A stretch of DNA of 64,000 nt from NCBI GenBank assembly GCA_965200685.1, contig OZ241379.1, positions 3,658,001 to 3,722,000 on the forward strand, in the 5' to 3' direction. Under the pieces are notes generated by a model. That model ran no database searches and was not told where the DNA came from. It saw only the letters and a list, made by a program, of their open reading frames with translations. This DNA comes from Bin5 sp965200685 (lineage in GTDB: Bacteria > Chloroflexota > Anaerolineae > Caldilineales > Caldilineaceae). Below are positions 1-9,577 of this stretch, one piece after another (position 1 is the stretch's first letter; the number at the start of each line of letters is the position of its first letter). The translations under genes were made by a program, and so were the position numbers.

Positions 1-826
1 GCCCTGGCGTTTTGGTTTTCGTTCCTCGCAACTGACGCCGGGTCTGGTTGATGAGGGCCCGCAAACGCGCCGCGGCCTGCCGGGGATCCTGGGCCTGGGT
101 AATGCTGCGCGTGGCCGAGATGAGCAGCCCCAATCCATCGGCCCGCAGCCCGGCCTCCAGTGTCCCTTCTAGGTCGCCTTTCTGTGTCCCAATGCCCGGC
201 ACCAGAAACCATGTATCAGGGGCCACAGCCCGTACATCTGCCAGGGCTTGGGGATAGGTAGCCCCCATGACCAGGCCCACTGCTGGCGACCAGCCCACCG
301 CTTCCTCTGCCACTTCCACGAAGAGAGGACGCGCCGATTCGACGCGCTTCTCCTGAAATGTGCCAGCACTGGGGTTGGACGTGTGACAGAGGACAAACAG
401 CCCTTTGTCTTCATAGGCAGCGAAGGGATCGATACTGTCCTTTCCCAGATACGGGCTGAGGGTGACTGCATCCGCGCCCAGCCCAACAAAGCAAGCATGG
501 GCGTAGGCCGTGGCCGTGGAGCCGATGTCCCCCCGTTTGGCATCCAAGAGTACGGGAATGTCAGAAGGGATGGCGGCCATAGTGTCCCGTAAGAGGGTCA
601 TCCCGTCTGCGCCCAGTGCTTCGTAGAAAGCGATATTGGGCTTATAACAGCAAACCAGATCCGCAGTGGCTTCAATGATCGCCCGGTTCCAGCGCAACAG
701 TGAAGGCACAGGCCCCTTGCCTGTCATAAATCGCTGAGGGCAGGCGGCCACTGTCGGGTCCAGCCCGACACACAGCAAGGTATGATTACGCTGCGCGGCT
801 GCTGCCAGCTTCTGGTAAAAGGGCAT
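1..826 (-). CDS. pyrF: Orotidine 5'-phosphate decarboxylase, 3' end beyond window
   Basis: Decarboxylates orotidine monophosphate to UMP, the last step of de novo pyrimidine synthesis, in the cytoplasm. The minus-strand frame opens at ATG 824-826 behind an excellent Shine-Dalgarno (AAAGGAGG about 7 bases upstream) and stays open to the window edge, giving about 275 residues. The N-terminus reads MPFYQKLAAAAQRNHTLLCV, followed by GLDPT and the catalytic DAKRGDIG motif near residue 95. Later segments such as LVPGIGTQKGD and LLISATRSI fit the phosphate-binding end of the TIM barrel. The length and DAKRGDIG motif match the longer (type 2) branch of the family rather than the about 230-residue E. 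coli type. The 3' end is missing from the window, but almost the whole protein is present. Identification is secure; the subtype is inferred. Confidence 0.95.
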   Translation of the reverse strand, partial: MPFYQKLAAAAQRNHTLLCVGLDPTVAACPQRFMTGKGPVPSLLRWNRAIIEATADLVCCYKPNIAFYEALGADGMTLLRDTMAAIPSDIPVLLDAKRGDIGSTATAYAHACFVGLGADAVTLSPYLGKDSIDPFAAYEDKGLFVLCHTSNPSAGTFQEKRVESARPLFVEVAEEAVGWSPAVGLVMGATYPQALADVRAVAPDTWFLVPGIGTQKGDLEGTLEAGLRADGLGLLISATRSITQAQDPRQAAARLRALINQTRRQLRGTKTKTPG

Positions 827-972
827 CCCGCCCTCCTTTTGTCGTGGGCCGCATTTGGCAAGGAGAGTATCGTAGGTCAAGCGGAAGTATGCGACTGCTG
901 TTGTTTCGTGTAGTCATAATAAACCACATCCTCTTCTATCTAAAACCACATATTCATCAACTTTGAACTAAA

Positions 973-2379
973 TCATAGGCCCTCTTCTAAAGCCTTTTCC
1001 AGATCAGCCGGACCCCTGAACCAGCGGACTCTTTCTAGAAAACGTGCTAGGCTACCGCTTTCTTCCCGCAATCGTATCAACTGCGGGCCAATGGGGCTTG
1101 ATGCGGCCGCGCCTGTCGCGTAGTTGCCGTGAAAGGCGAAATAGGCCTGGTTTAACACTCGCAGCCGATGGCCTTCGGCAACGAACTCGCGGCGCCGGGC
1201 CTCCATATAGAATTCGGCTGCCTCTACAAGCCCTCTTGCCAACAGGACATCCACCTGCAGACGGGTTTTTCGCATCTCTTGCCGGAAATCGAATGCTGCT
1301 GGAGTCGGGGATAGGGTAGGCTCTGTGGAAGGGGCCGGGGTTGCCTTGGAATGGGATAAAGTCTCGAGGTCGTAGTTCTGCACCAGCCGCTCCCCGATTT
1401 CGTCGCCGATGATGTCGGCAACCGTTTCGTTCAAAATCGTCAGGTCGTTGCTTCTGCCGTAGCGTAGGCCCAGGGGAAAGAGCGTCAGATAGTTGTGTAC
1501 CCACTCATGGGCGATTGTGCTAAGCACCCACTGTAGCGAAGCCCTATCCGCCACCATGGCCGGGTAGAGGCCCAACCCACCGATATTGGAGATATACGCG
1601 CTCAGATTGGTGCTGGCTTTGATGGCCTGTTCGCCCTCGTCTATTGCCATTGGATTGTTATCTGCTTGTAGCAGGCGGCTGTGGATGGTGGCGATCCGCG
1701 CCCGTGGGCTGACGGTCAGTTTTTTCGGTGGTTCCGCGAAGGTGAACAGCACCGGTGGGAACACAACGCCCCGTATCCCCAGCCCGGCGGCGGCCAGTTC
1801 CTCCTGTACCTGGCGTTGCAGAATCGCTTCGACTTGAGGGCGGTGTTGCTGCTGTTGCTGGCGTAGCCTTGCCAGTTCTAGATCAGCCCTCGCCGGCTGC
1901 GCTTGGCTCAGGTGAACAGGGCAGCGATACCTAGCTACGCTTGGGAGGTTACACCGTCCAAGCTGCCCCTTGAGTTCCTGTTCTATTCGTCCAAGCTGCT
2001 GTGCCCGCTCCAAATAAGCATATACCAGCTCGATCTGTGCTTCGGTCGATACCCCTGCTTCTGGTCGGCTGAACGCGGCCCCAATCTTCTGTCTGATAGC
2101 CTGCATCTGCCAGCCTACGAAATCAAACCTTGCCAGATCGCTGGCTGTGTCAATGAGCCAAGTACGGGTCTGAAGGGCGGTCTGAAGGTCGGTCGGTGCG
2201 CTGCCGCCGACAGTTGCTAGGACAGCCAAAAGCGCAATGACTAGCAACATCTTGGAGGCAAGGGTACAAAGAAAACCCAGAACAGGAAGTTCCGCTTGGC
2301 TACGTGTCATCCTCTGCACGCTCTTTGTGTGCCGCCAAAGTGCTGCATGTAGGGAGTCAAGGAGATATCTGTGATTCAT
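973..2379 (-). CDS. Membrane-anchored zincin-like metalloprotease candidate
   Basis: No family name is assigned. The protein carries an HEWVH (HExxH) zinc-site motif followed about 25 residues later by NETVAD, the pattern of gluzincin peptidases, where the second Glu is the third zinc ligand. A hydrophobic stretch near the N-terminus (VLGFLCTLASKM, then LLVIALLAVLATV) would act as a signal anchor or membrane span. A charged, Gln-rich, coiled-coil-like segment lies between it and the catalytic region, so the peptidase domain is probably outside the membrane. The frame stays open to 2583, but ATG 2379 (MNHRYLL) or a later ATG at MTRSQAELP fits better because upstream translation looks non-coding. 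No start has a strong ribosome site. It sits alone, divergent from the LRR gene that follows. Peptidase activity is inferred only from the motif. Confidence 0.6.
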   Translation of the reverse strand: MNHRYLLDSLHAALWRHTKSVQRMTRSQAELPVLGFLCTLASKMLLVIALLAVLATVGGSAPTDLQTALQTRTWLIDTASDLARFDFVGWQMQAIRQKIGAAFSRPEAGVSTEAQIELVYAYLERAQQLGRIEQELKGQLGRCNLPSVARYRCPVHLSQAQPARADLELARLRQQQQQHRPQVEAILQRQVQEELAAAGLGIRGVVFPPVLFTFAEPPKKLTVSPRARIATIHSRLLQADNNPMAIDEGEQAIKASTNLSAYISNIGGLGLYPAMVADRASLQWVLSTIAHEWVHNYLTLFPLGLRYGRSNDLTILNETVADIIGDEIGERLVQNYDLETLSHSKATPAPSTEPTLSPTPAAFDFRQEMRKTRLQVDVLLARGLVEAAEFYMEARRREFVAEGHRLRVLNQAYFAFHGNYATGAAASSPIGPQLIRLREESGSLARFLERVRWFRGPADLEKALEEGL

Positions 2380-2642
2380 GATACGTTCTGGACAGGAATC
2401 GGTGTTCATCCGTACTAGACAGACTATAACACATGTTATCCCATCTTTCTGAAAGCCGAATCTATTTGTCAGATTGCCCTGTTGGTAGTACGGTAATGTT
2501 CTTGCTATGGCCATCCCTAGGACGCAGCCACCACCCGTGAAAATGTCTGAATACCCTTGCACATTGAGCAACGATTCGGACACGTGGGCCGGATACTATC
2601 CCGGCCCTACATCAATTCAATCAGTCGTGGAGGACGAATCGA

Positions 2643-3290
2643 ATGGAACAGCGAACACTCTTTACTGTACTTTCCGAGATCGGCAGGGATGAACTCGAAC
2701 GAATGCAGGTATTGGATCTGTCCGGCCGGAACCTGACCGGCATCATCCCGCCGGATCTAGGCATACTCTCCAATCTGCGCTCGTTGAATCTCTCCAACAA
2801 CCAACTGTCGGGGGGTATCCCTGTAGCACTGGGCAATCTCAACAATCTGCAGACGTTGAACCTCCACCGCAACCAACTGTCGGGGGCTATTCCTACCGAG
2901 TTGGGCAATCTAGCCAATCTGCTGGAGTTGAATCTCGCCAGCAACCAACTGACAGGGGATATCCCTGCTACACTTGGCAATCTAGCCAATCTGCTGGAGT
3001 TGCATCTCTCCAACAACCAACTGACGGGGGGTATCCCTGCTACACTTGGCAAGCTAGCCAATCTGCAGACGTTGAACGCTCACACAAACCAGTTGACGGG
3101 TTCTATACCGGCCGAGTTGGGGAATCTAGCCAATCTGCGGATGTTGAACCTCAGCATCAACCGGCTGTCGGGTACAATTCCGGAAGAGTTGGGCAATCTC
3201 GCAAAACTGCAGTGGTTGTACCTCAACAACAACCGACTGACGGGCAGCTTCCCCAGTGGATTCCCCGCGCTGGTGGGGGGGATGTACTGA
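2643..3290 (+). CDS. Short plant-type LRR protein, probably truncated
   Basis: A 215-residue protein made almost wholly of 24-residue leucine-rich repeats of the LTGxIPxxLGNLxNLQxLxL kind (about eight repeats). Start ATG 2643 is supported by GGAGG about nine bases upstream. Unlike the other LRR proteins in this window it shows no signal peptide, lipobox or CTNS-type N-cap, so its N-terminus may have been lost. At the 3' end a run of seven Gs (about 3275-3281) precedes the stop, and the next bases encode LTGDIPAALG in another frame, so the present stop looks like the result of a frameshift. The role is unknown; such repeats usually bind proteins or glycans. It immediately precedes the repeat-spacer array on the same strand. 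Confidence 0.75.
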   Translation: MEQRTLFTVLSEIGRDELERMQVLDLSGRNLTGIIPPDLGILSNLRSLNLSNNQLSGGIPVALGNLNNLQTLNLHRNQLSGAIPTELGNLANLLELNLASNQLTGDIPATLGNLANLLELHLSNNQLTGGIPATLGKLANLQTLNAHTNQLTGSIPAELGNLANLRMLNLSINRLSGTIPEELGNLAKLQWLYLNNNRLTGSFPSGFPALVGGMY

Positions 3291-3364
3291 CGGGGGACAT
3301 CCCAGCTGCGCTAGGTAGGGGGAATGTTAATGTGCCCAATCTTATCACTGATCCCGCCACGTAG
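3287..3364 (+). pseudogene. Out-of-frame LRR remnant
   Basis: Reading from 3287 gives LTGDIPAALGRGNVNVPNL and a stop at 3362-3364. The first ten residues are a textbook half LRR, continuing the preceding gene after a shift of frame near the G7 run. It is either a genuine decay event or an assembly error in the homopolymer. Confidence 0.6.
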
Positions 3365-3442
3365 CTTGGCGGAAAATACATCCGATCCGAAGAGTCACTG
3401 CGACTTGACGACGCGGGCGGCTCGTGGTATCTTTACAGTCAG

Positions 3443-3810
3443 GTCCGGATACTTCTTGTCCGGATACCCCTTGCTCTGCAAGCCCTGTTCGGACGTCCAT
3501 GTCCTTGATGATTTGATTGCTCATCACCTCTGGCATGGCCAAGTCCGGATACCCCTTGCTCTGCAAGCCCTGTTCGGACCAGTTTTGGGATCATGGCAGC
3601 GGGGAGGGCTTACGGGTTCGTCCGGATACCCCTTGCTCTGCAAGCCCTGTTCGGACCCGCTTCTGGGGGCAGAGACTACGGCTACACTGTCGATTACGGT
3701 CCGGATACCCCTTGCTCTGCAAGCCCTGTTCGGACGAATCGTGGACAAAAAGTTAGAGGGCAACTCGTATTCTGTCCGGATACCCCTTGCTCTGCAAGCC
3801 CTGTTCGGAC
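3443..3810 (+). CRISPR. Five-repeat CRISPR-like array upstream of iscB
   Basis: Five repeats of 37 bp lie at 3458-3494, 3543-3579, 3620-3656, 3699-3735 and 3774-3810 and appear identical base for base. Each starts GTCCGGATACCCC and ends CCCTGTTCGGAC; the outer five bases are inverted (GTCCG/CGGAC) and an inner CTTGC-TCT-GCAAG forms a hairpin. The four spacers are unrelated in sequence and 48, 40, 42 and 38 bp long. A 15-base partial repeat (GTCCGGATAC plus five bases) abuts the first full repeat at 3443-3457. No cas1, cas2 or effector cas gene is in the window. The next gene, on the same strand, is iscB. Variable, rather long spacers leave open an orphan array of another type. Confidence 0.85.
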
Positions 3811-4079
3811 CCCTGGGTCGAATGCTCGTGGATGCCGAATAGGGAGTAGGACCAGTCTAAGCACTTTGAGTGCTACGTTGTGTGTGTGATGACACCTGCA
3901 TGTGACGCCACCAGCATGCCGCTCTGTCGCAGCTCTGTAAAAACAACCGCTGGGTAGCGGAGAGGCTGGTACAGTAATGTATCAGCCGGAGTCAGCTGCA
4001 AACACAAGCACACGACAACATTGACGAGGTGGACATTTCCCGGGTCAAACCGGAGAGCCAGAAATGGCAAGGAGTACTT
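3811..4079 (+). ncRNA. Putative omega-RNA scaffold between array and iscB
   Basis: This 269-base stretch has no convincing ORF and holds several compact hairpins. AGCACT-TTG-AGTGCT is at 3860-3874, CCGCT-GGGT-AGCGG at 3947-3960, and a nine-pair stem with one G-U (GGCTGGTAC / GTATCAGCC) at 3964-3987. IscB proteins are known to use a structured RNA encoded directly upstream of, and in the same direction as, their gene, with the guide at its 5' end. Position, orientation and structure fit. Here the guide would come from the array side. A weak match to the complement of the repeat start (GTAT, three extra bases, CCGGA at 3979-3990) might be an anti-repeat, or chance. Boundaries are approximate. 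Confidence 0.6.
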
Positions 4080-5366
4080 GTGAATCGAGTTTTTGTACTG
4101 AACGCAGATCGTACACCATTAGCACCAACCCATCCTGCCAATGCACGCAAACTGTTGAAGCGCGGCAAGGCTACTGTGTTTCGGGTGCGTCCATTTATGA
4201 TCATCCTCAAGCGGACGGTAGAGAACCCTGCCCCCCAGCCGCTGGAAGTCAAGTTTGATCCCGGCAGCAAGACAACAGGCATTGCCCTGGTACAGCAGAA
4301 CCAGACTGACAAACGAGTTGTCTTTGCCGCAGAGCTACAACATCGGGGTGAGGTAATCAAGGAACGCTTGACCCAGCGGCGGCAGTACCGGCGGGGACGA
4401 CGTACACGGAATCTTCGTTATCGCAAACCGCGCTTCCAAAACAGAACGCGGCCTAAGGGCTGGTTAGCACCTAGCATAAAGTCGCGGGTCTTCAATATTG
4501 AAACTTGGTTTATCCGGCTGTGCAAATGGGCGAATGTAACGGGTGTGTCTGTTGAGAATGTAAAGTTCGACACCCAACTTATGGAAAACCCCGATATCAG
4601 CGGGCTTGAATACCAGCGTGGCACATTGTATGGCTACGAGTTGAAAGAATACTTGCTGCACAAATACAGTCATACATGCGCGTATTGTAAAAAGTCGGAC
4701 AGGCCAATGGAGATAGAGCATATCATTCCAAAAAGCCGAGGTGGTAGCAATCGCTTACACAACCTAACCATTGCCTGCAGTTCTTGCAATCGGCGTAAGG
4801 GCGACAAAACAGCGGCTGAATTTGGGCATCCTGATGTCGGGCAACAGGGCAAGAGTATGAAGGACATAGCGGCTGTCAATATCATACGTAAGGCGATAGT
4901 GAATGTGCTTGACTCTTATGGAATTCCTGTGAGCACAGGGACAGGTGGACAGACCAAGTACAATCGCACACAACAGAACTATCCAAAATCCCATTGGATA
5001 GATGCAGCCTGCGTAGGCGATAGCGGCCAAGAAGTCCAATTAGACCCAGATACAGGCCCCCTGACAATTAAGGCTGTTGGTAGACAAAATCGACGCATGA
5101 TAACGCCCAACGCTGTCGGATTCCCGTACAACACCACGAAAGCAGGCTGCCATCTACGGCGCAAGAAACCGAAAGATACACGGCGAGTTATTGAAGGCCT
5201 TCAGTCCAACGATCTTGTCAAAATCATTGATTGCACGGGGAAATATCGCGGCACACACATTGTGTACATCACAAAGACCAGCGGGCGTTGGGGCACGGGC
5301 AAGACATCATACAAGAGCGACCGTGTGCATTTACTGTCATATATGGATGGCTATAAATGCCAGTGA
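4080..5366 (+). CDS. iscB: IscB RNA-guided RuvC/HNH endonuclease
   Basis: IscB is the IS200/IS605-linked relative and likely ancestor of Cas9, which cuts DNA using a guide RNA. GTG 4080 is chosen because AAGGAG lies five bases upstream and translation then starts MNRVFVLNADRTPLAP, the family's N-terminal PLMP-type region. In the 428-residue product: RuvC-I D60 in VKFDPGSKTTGIA; an Arg-rich bridge helix at about 97-124; RuvC-II E159 in VSVENVKF; an HNH domain at about 196-240 with CxxC pairs (C200/C203, C233/C236), IEH (H214) and H227/N237; and RuvC-III H305/D308 in HWIDAA. A C-terminal domain of about 100 residues follows. All expected catalytic residues are present. No tnpA is nearby. An array and a hairpin-rich RNA region lie just upstream on the same strand. 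Confidence 0.93.
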   Translation: MNRVFVLNADRTPLAPTHPANARKLLKRGKATVFRVRPFMIILKRTVENPAPQPLEVKFDPGSKTTGIALVQQNQTDKRVVFAAELQHRGEVIKERLTQRRQYRRGRRTRNLRYRKPRFQNRTRPKGWLAPSIKSRVFNIETWFIRLCKWANVTGVSVENVKFDTQLMENPDISGLEYQRGTLYGYELKEYLLHKYSHTCAYCKKSDRPMEIEHIIPKSRGGSNRLHNLTIACSSCNRRKGDKTAAEFGHPDVGQQGKSMKDIAAVNIIRKAIVNVLDSYGIPVSTGTGGQTKYNRTQQNYPKSHWIDAACVGDSGQEVQLDPDTGPLTIKAVGRQNRRMITPNAVGFPYNTTKAGCHLRRKKPKDTRRVIEGLQSNDLVKIIDCTGKYRGTHIVYITKTSGRWGTGKTSYKSDRVHLLSYMDGYKCQ

Positions 5367-5421
5367 AGAAAGAAGGCGGGACATTGAAGCTATTCCTCTA
5401 TATTGACTGTGCCGGCCTCGA

Positions 5422-7131
5422 TCACCTTGTGGATCTGCGGCGCATCATGCGAGGGCCGATTCGCTCCCACAGCAGCACGCGGATCTGGTGGGCCTCGGCC
5501 TGTCCCATCAGCAGCAACCCCCCAGCGTAGACCAGCGCACCAACACCACTGACGAGCGAGAGACATAGCAGGTCTGCTGCCACAGAAGGCAGGCCGACCG
5601 ACTGAAAACGGGCCAACAGCGCGGCCATGGCCAAAGCCATGGCCGCGGCCGACCCACCCACGCGCACGACAGTTGTGCTGAGATGATTCGGGGCACCGTG
5701 ACCAATGCCTCGCCGTCCTACGCGGCGCAGCAGTATCAGCATCACGAAGGCATGGGCAGCCTGTTTGGCTGTGTCAGCCCAAACGAGACCCAAGAAACCT
5801 AGCCCTTCAATGAGCAGCAGAGCAGCGACCCCGTACACCAGTACACTCAGCACACCCACCAACGCCGGCAGCAGCGTATTGTTGCGCGCGTAAAACGCAT
5901 AGTTCAAGGGGAAGTCAATGGCCGCGAACAGCGCGCCGAGAAGATAGACCCGCAGGGCCATGGCCACTTGCGCGCTATCGGCCGGGGTAAATGGGCCCCG
6001 CTCAAACAGCAGCCGCACCGTCGGCTCTGCCAACAACCATAGCCCCACCAAGACCGGCACAACCAGCACCAACACCATCCGTAACCCTCTCGCGAGAGTC
6101 TGCTGATAGGCGGTTTCGTCACCGGCCGCGAACTGCTGGCTGAGCCGGGGCAGGGCTGCCAGCGAGATGGCCACGCTGATCAACCCCAAAGGGAGCTGCT
6201 GCAGGGTTGTGGCACTACGCATCCAAGCGATGCTTTGCGCGCCGGTCCCGCTGGCTAGGTGGCGGTCCAGGCCCACCTGCACCTGCGCGATGACCAACCC
6301 GGCCGCGATGGGCAGATAGAGGCGCATGATCTGGGCCAAAGCCGGATGGCGAACTGCAGTGATGAGCAGTGAAGGCAGAATAGTGAGCAACTGCAAGCCT
6401 GCCCTCGCTCCTCGCCGCTCGTCATGGGGGGTAAAGAGTGCTCGACGGACATCCCAGGCCATGAGCCCGAACTGCGCCATACTGCCGAGCAGCACACCGA
6501 GGGCTAGGCTGGCGATGCCCACATGTTTGGCCAAAAGGGGAGCGGCCAGAACGATCCCGAAATTGTAAATAGCAGAGGAGATGGCCGGCAGGGTAAAGCG
6601 TTGGAGCGCGTACAGAACCCCGGTCAGCAGGCCGGCCATGGAGAAAAACCAGACGACCGGGGCCATGAGACGGAGTAGGCGGGCGGTCAGGGACAACAGC
6701 GCGGGATCATGGTCTGCGAAGCCACCTGCCAGCAGCCAGGCCACTTGGGGCGCAAACAGTTCAAGCAGCAGAACCAAGCCTGCTAGGATCACTGCGGCCA
6801 AACTGAGAAGCGCAGCGACCAGCCGTACTAGAGCTTGGCGACGTTCTGGCCGGGCATAATCGCTGAGCACCGGCACGAGAGCTGCGCTCAACATTCCACC
6901 GATGAGAAAGTCGTACAGAATCGTGGGCACGATACTGGCGACAGTAAAGGCACTGACGAGGCCGGACGCACCAAAATAGCCGCTGATGACCATTTCCCGC
7001 AGGAGGCCCAGCACTCGGCTGACAATGTTCCCCAGCGCAAGCAGGGAGGCATTGCGGGCTAGGCCTGGGGCGGTGGATAGAGGGGACCCCGGCCCAGGGG
7101 ACGGGTGGGGCCGGGGATGTGCATTGTTCAA
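5422..7131 (-). CDS. murJ: Lipid II flippase MurJ/MviN
   Basis: A 569-residue polytopic membrane protein with about fourteen hydrophobic segments, matching the MATE/MOP-superfamily flippase that moves lipid II across the membrane for peptidoglycan synthesis. Diagnostic stretches are NIVSRVLGLLREMVISGYFG close to the N-terminus and GGMLSAALVPVLSDY in the second helical pair. A Pro-rich N-terminal extension of about 20 residues precedes the first helix. It is convergent with iscB (55 bases between stops) and lies 39 bases downstream of trxB on the same strand, so the two may be co-transcribed. Confidence 0.93.
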   Translation of the reverse strand: MNNAHPRPHPSPGPGSPLSTAPGLARNASLLALGNIVSRVLGLLREMVISGYFGASGLVSAFTVASIVPTILYDFLIGGMLSAALVPVLSDYARPERRQALVRLVAALLSLAAVILAGLVLLLELFAPQVAWLLAGGFADHDPALLSLTARLLRLMAPVVWFFSMAGLLTGVLYALQRFTLPAISSAIYNFGIVLAAPLLAKHVGIASLALGVLLGSMAQFGLMAWDVRRALFTPHDERRGARAGLQLLTILPSLLITAVRHPALAQIMRLYLPIAAGLVIAQVQVGLDRHLASGTGAQSIAWMRSATTLQQLPLGLISVAISLAALPRLSQQFAAGDETAYQQTLARGLRMVLVLVVPVLVGLWLLAEPTVRLLFERGPFTPADSAQVAMALRVYLLGALFAAIDFPLNYAFYARNNTLLPALVGVLSVLVYGVAALLLIEGLGFLGLVWADTAKQAAHAFVMLILLRRVGRRGIGHGAPNHLSTTVVRVGGSAAAMALAMAALLARFQSVGLPSVAADLLCLSLVSGVGALVYAGGLLLMGQAEAHQIRVLLWERIGPRMMRRRSTR

Positions 7132-7170
7132 GGGGGGCGGCCCGTCGCTTGTTGAGGGTATAGGATTAGG

Positions 7171-8244
<1,074 letters not shown>

Positions 8245-8346
8245 TGCAATTCTCCTTTTTTGGCACAGAAAATTTTGTCGTTGTTTCCCATGAACACTGT
8301 CAAAATGTTTGGACGTATGATCAGTAAGCCGCCGTTGCAGTAGTCG

Positions 8347-9534
8347 TTACTGGCCACTGACCACTGCAGTGATGGCCTCCACTGCCAGTTCGATTTCATC
8401 ATCGCTGAGGATCAGCGGCGGCAGCAGCCGCAGGACTGTTGACCCTGCGGGCAGGGCCAGGACCCTGTGCGTTTCCATCAGTGTTTTCAAGAACGGCATC
8501 ACTTTGGTGCGTAGGTCGATGCCGAGCATCAGCCCTTGCCCGCGGATCTCTCGCACAATTTTGTGGTCACCGATGGCTGCTTGCAACTGTTCCCGCAACA
8601 GGTGCCCGGCCCGTTCCGCCTGCTCGATCAGCCCATCCTCATAAACGGTCAGCGCGGCCAGGCCGGCCGCGGCCGCGAGGGGGTTGCCAGCGAATGTGCT
8701 GCCGTGAGCCCCGACAAAAAGGCTCTCCTGCACCTGGCTGCTGTAGACGATTGCGCCCATAGGGAAGCCGCCGCCGAGTCCCTTAGCCAGGGTGATGATG
8801 TCCGGGGTCAGGTTGAAATGTTGAAAGCCGAACCATTTGCCTGTACGCCCGAAGCCGGTCTGAATCTCGTCAATGATCAGCAGTGCGCCCCGGTCTCGAC
8901 AGAGCCTTTGGGCTGTGGTGAGAAAATTGGCATCCCCTTCATTGACACCCCCTTCGCCCTGTATGACTTCCAGCACCAGCGCGGCTGTCTCATCGGTGAT
9001 GGCCGCGTCCAGTTCGTCGATGTCGTTGAACTTCACATGGCTGACGCCGGGCAGGAGAGGTTCAAATTTGCGCCGGTATTTCGGATTCCATGTGAGGGAG
9101 ACGGCCCCGATTGTACGCCCATGGAAGCTGCCTTTGGCCGCGACAATCCCTGTGCGCCCTGTGGCCAGGCGGGCGAATTTGATGGCCCCTTCAATAGTCT
9201 CCGCGCCGCTGTTGGCCAGGAAGGTATGGGTCAGGTGATGCGGCGTAACAGCAATGAGCTTTTCTAAGAAGGCAGCGCGGGTGTCATTGTAAAGAAAGTT
9301 GGGGCAGGCGTGCAAGCGGGATGCCTGGGCCTGAATTGCTGTTGTCAAGGCCGGGTGATTGTAGCCGAGCATAGCCACGCCCTGCGCTGCTGTCAGATCC
9401 AGATAACGCTGCCCTTCCCCATCGATCATCCAGCAGCCCTCGCCAGCGACCATGACGGTCTCGCCGCGTCGGGGGACGACGGAGGATTCAAAGGTGCGTT
9501 CGATCTGGGGTGCCTGTTGAATATGAATCGACAT
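8347..9534 (-). CDS. lysJ: LysW-gamma-lysine/acetylornithine aminotransferase
   Basis: A class III PLP aminotransferase of 395 residues that transfers an amino group to the terminal semialdehyde of the carrier-bound (LysW) intermediate, or of N-acetylglutamate semialdehyde in arginine synthesis. Motifs: NSGAETIEGAIKFAR, KGSFHGRTIGAVSLTWN, DEIQTGFGRTGKWF, and the Schiff-base lysine in ITLAKGLGGGFPMGA. It lies just downstream of lysZ on the same strand, 43 bases apart, so LysJ rather than ArgD is preferred. The enzyme may serve both lysine and arginine routes. Its 3' end includes one copy of the ACTGGCCACTGACCACTG motif that recurs in this window. Confidence 0.88.
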   Translation of the reverse strand: MSIHIQQAPQIERTFESSVVPRRGETVMVAGEGCWMIDGEGQRYLDLTAAQGVAMLGYNHPALTTAIQAQASRLHACPNFLYNDTRAAFLEKLIAVTPHHLTHTFLANSGAETIEGAIKFARLATGRTGIVAAKGSFHGRTIGAVSLTWNPKYRRKFEPLLPGVSHVKFNDIDELDAAITDETAALVLEVIQGEGGVNEGDANFLTTAQRLCRDRGALLIIDEIQTGFGRTGKWFGFQHFNLTPDIITLAKGLGGGFPMGAIVYSSQVQESLFVGAHGSTFAGNPLAAAAGLAALTVYEDGLIEQAERAGHLLREQLQAAIGDHKIVREIRGQGLMLGIDLRTKVMPFLKTLMETHRVLALPAGSTVLRLLPPLILSDDEIELAVEAITAVVSGQ

Positions 9535-9577
9535 AATACAGATTTCCTTACGAGTAGGTACTGGCCACTGGGTGAAA

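Noticed and set aside
48..592. Open frames on both strands within 48-592
   Set aside because: They lie in other frames of pyrF, whose own frame is open to the window edge and carries the DAKRGDIG motif.
3324..3889. Open frames across the array encoding repeated VRIPLALQALFG or SGYPLLCKPCS peptides
   Set aside because: They are translations of the CRISPR-like repeats on both strands; the peptide repeats follow the DNA repeats and the inter-repeat parts have no protein character.
5367..5421. Transposon end downstream of iscB
   Set aside because: No clear IS200/IS605 end hairpin or tnpA remnant could be seen in the 55 bases before murJ.
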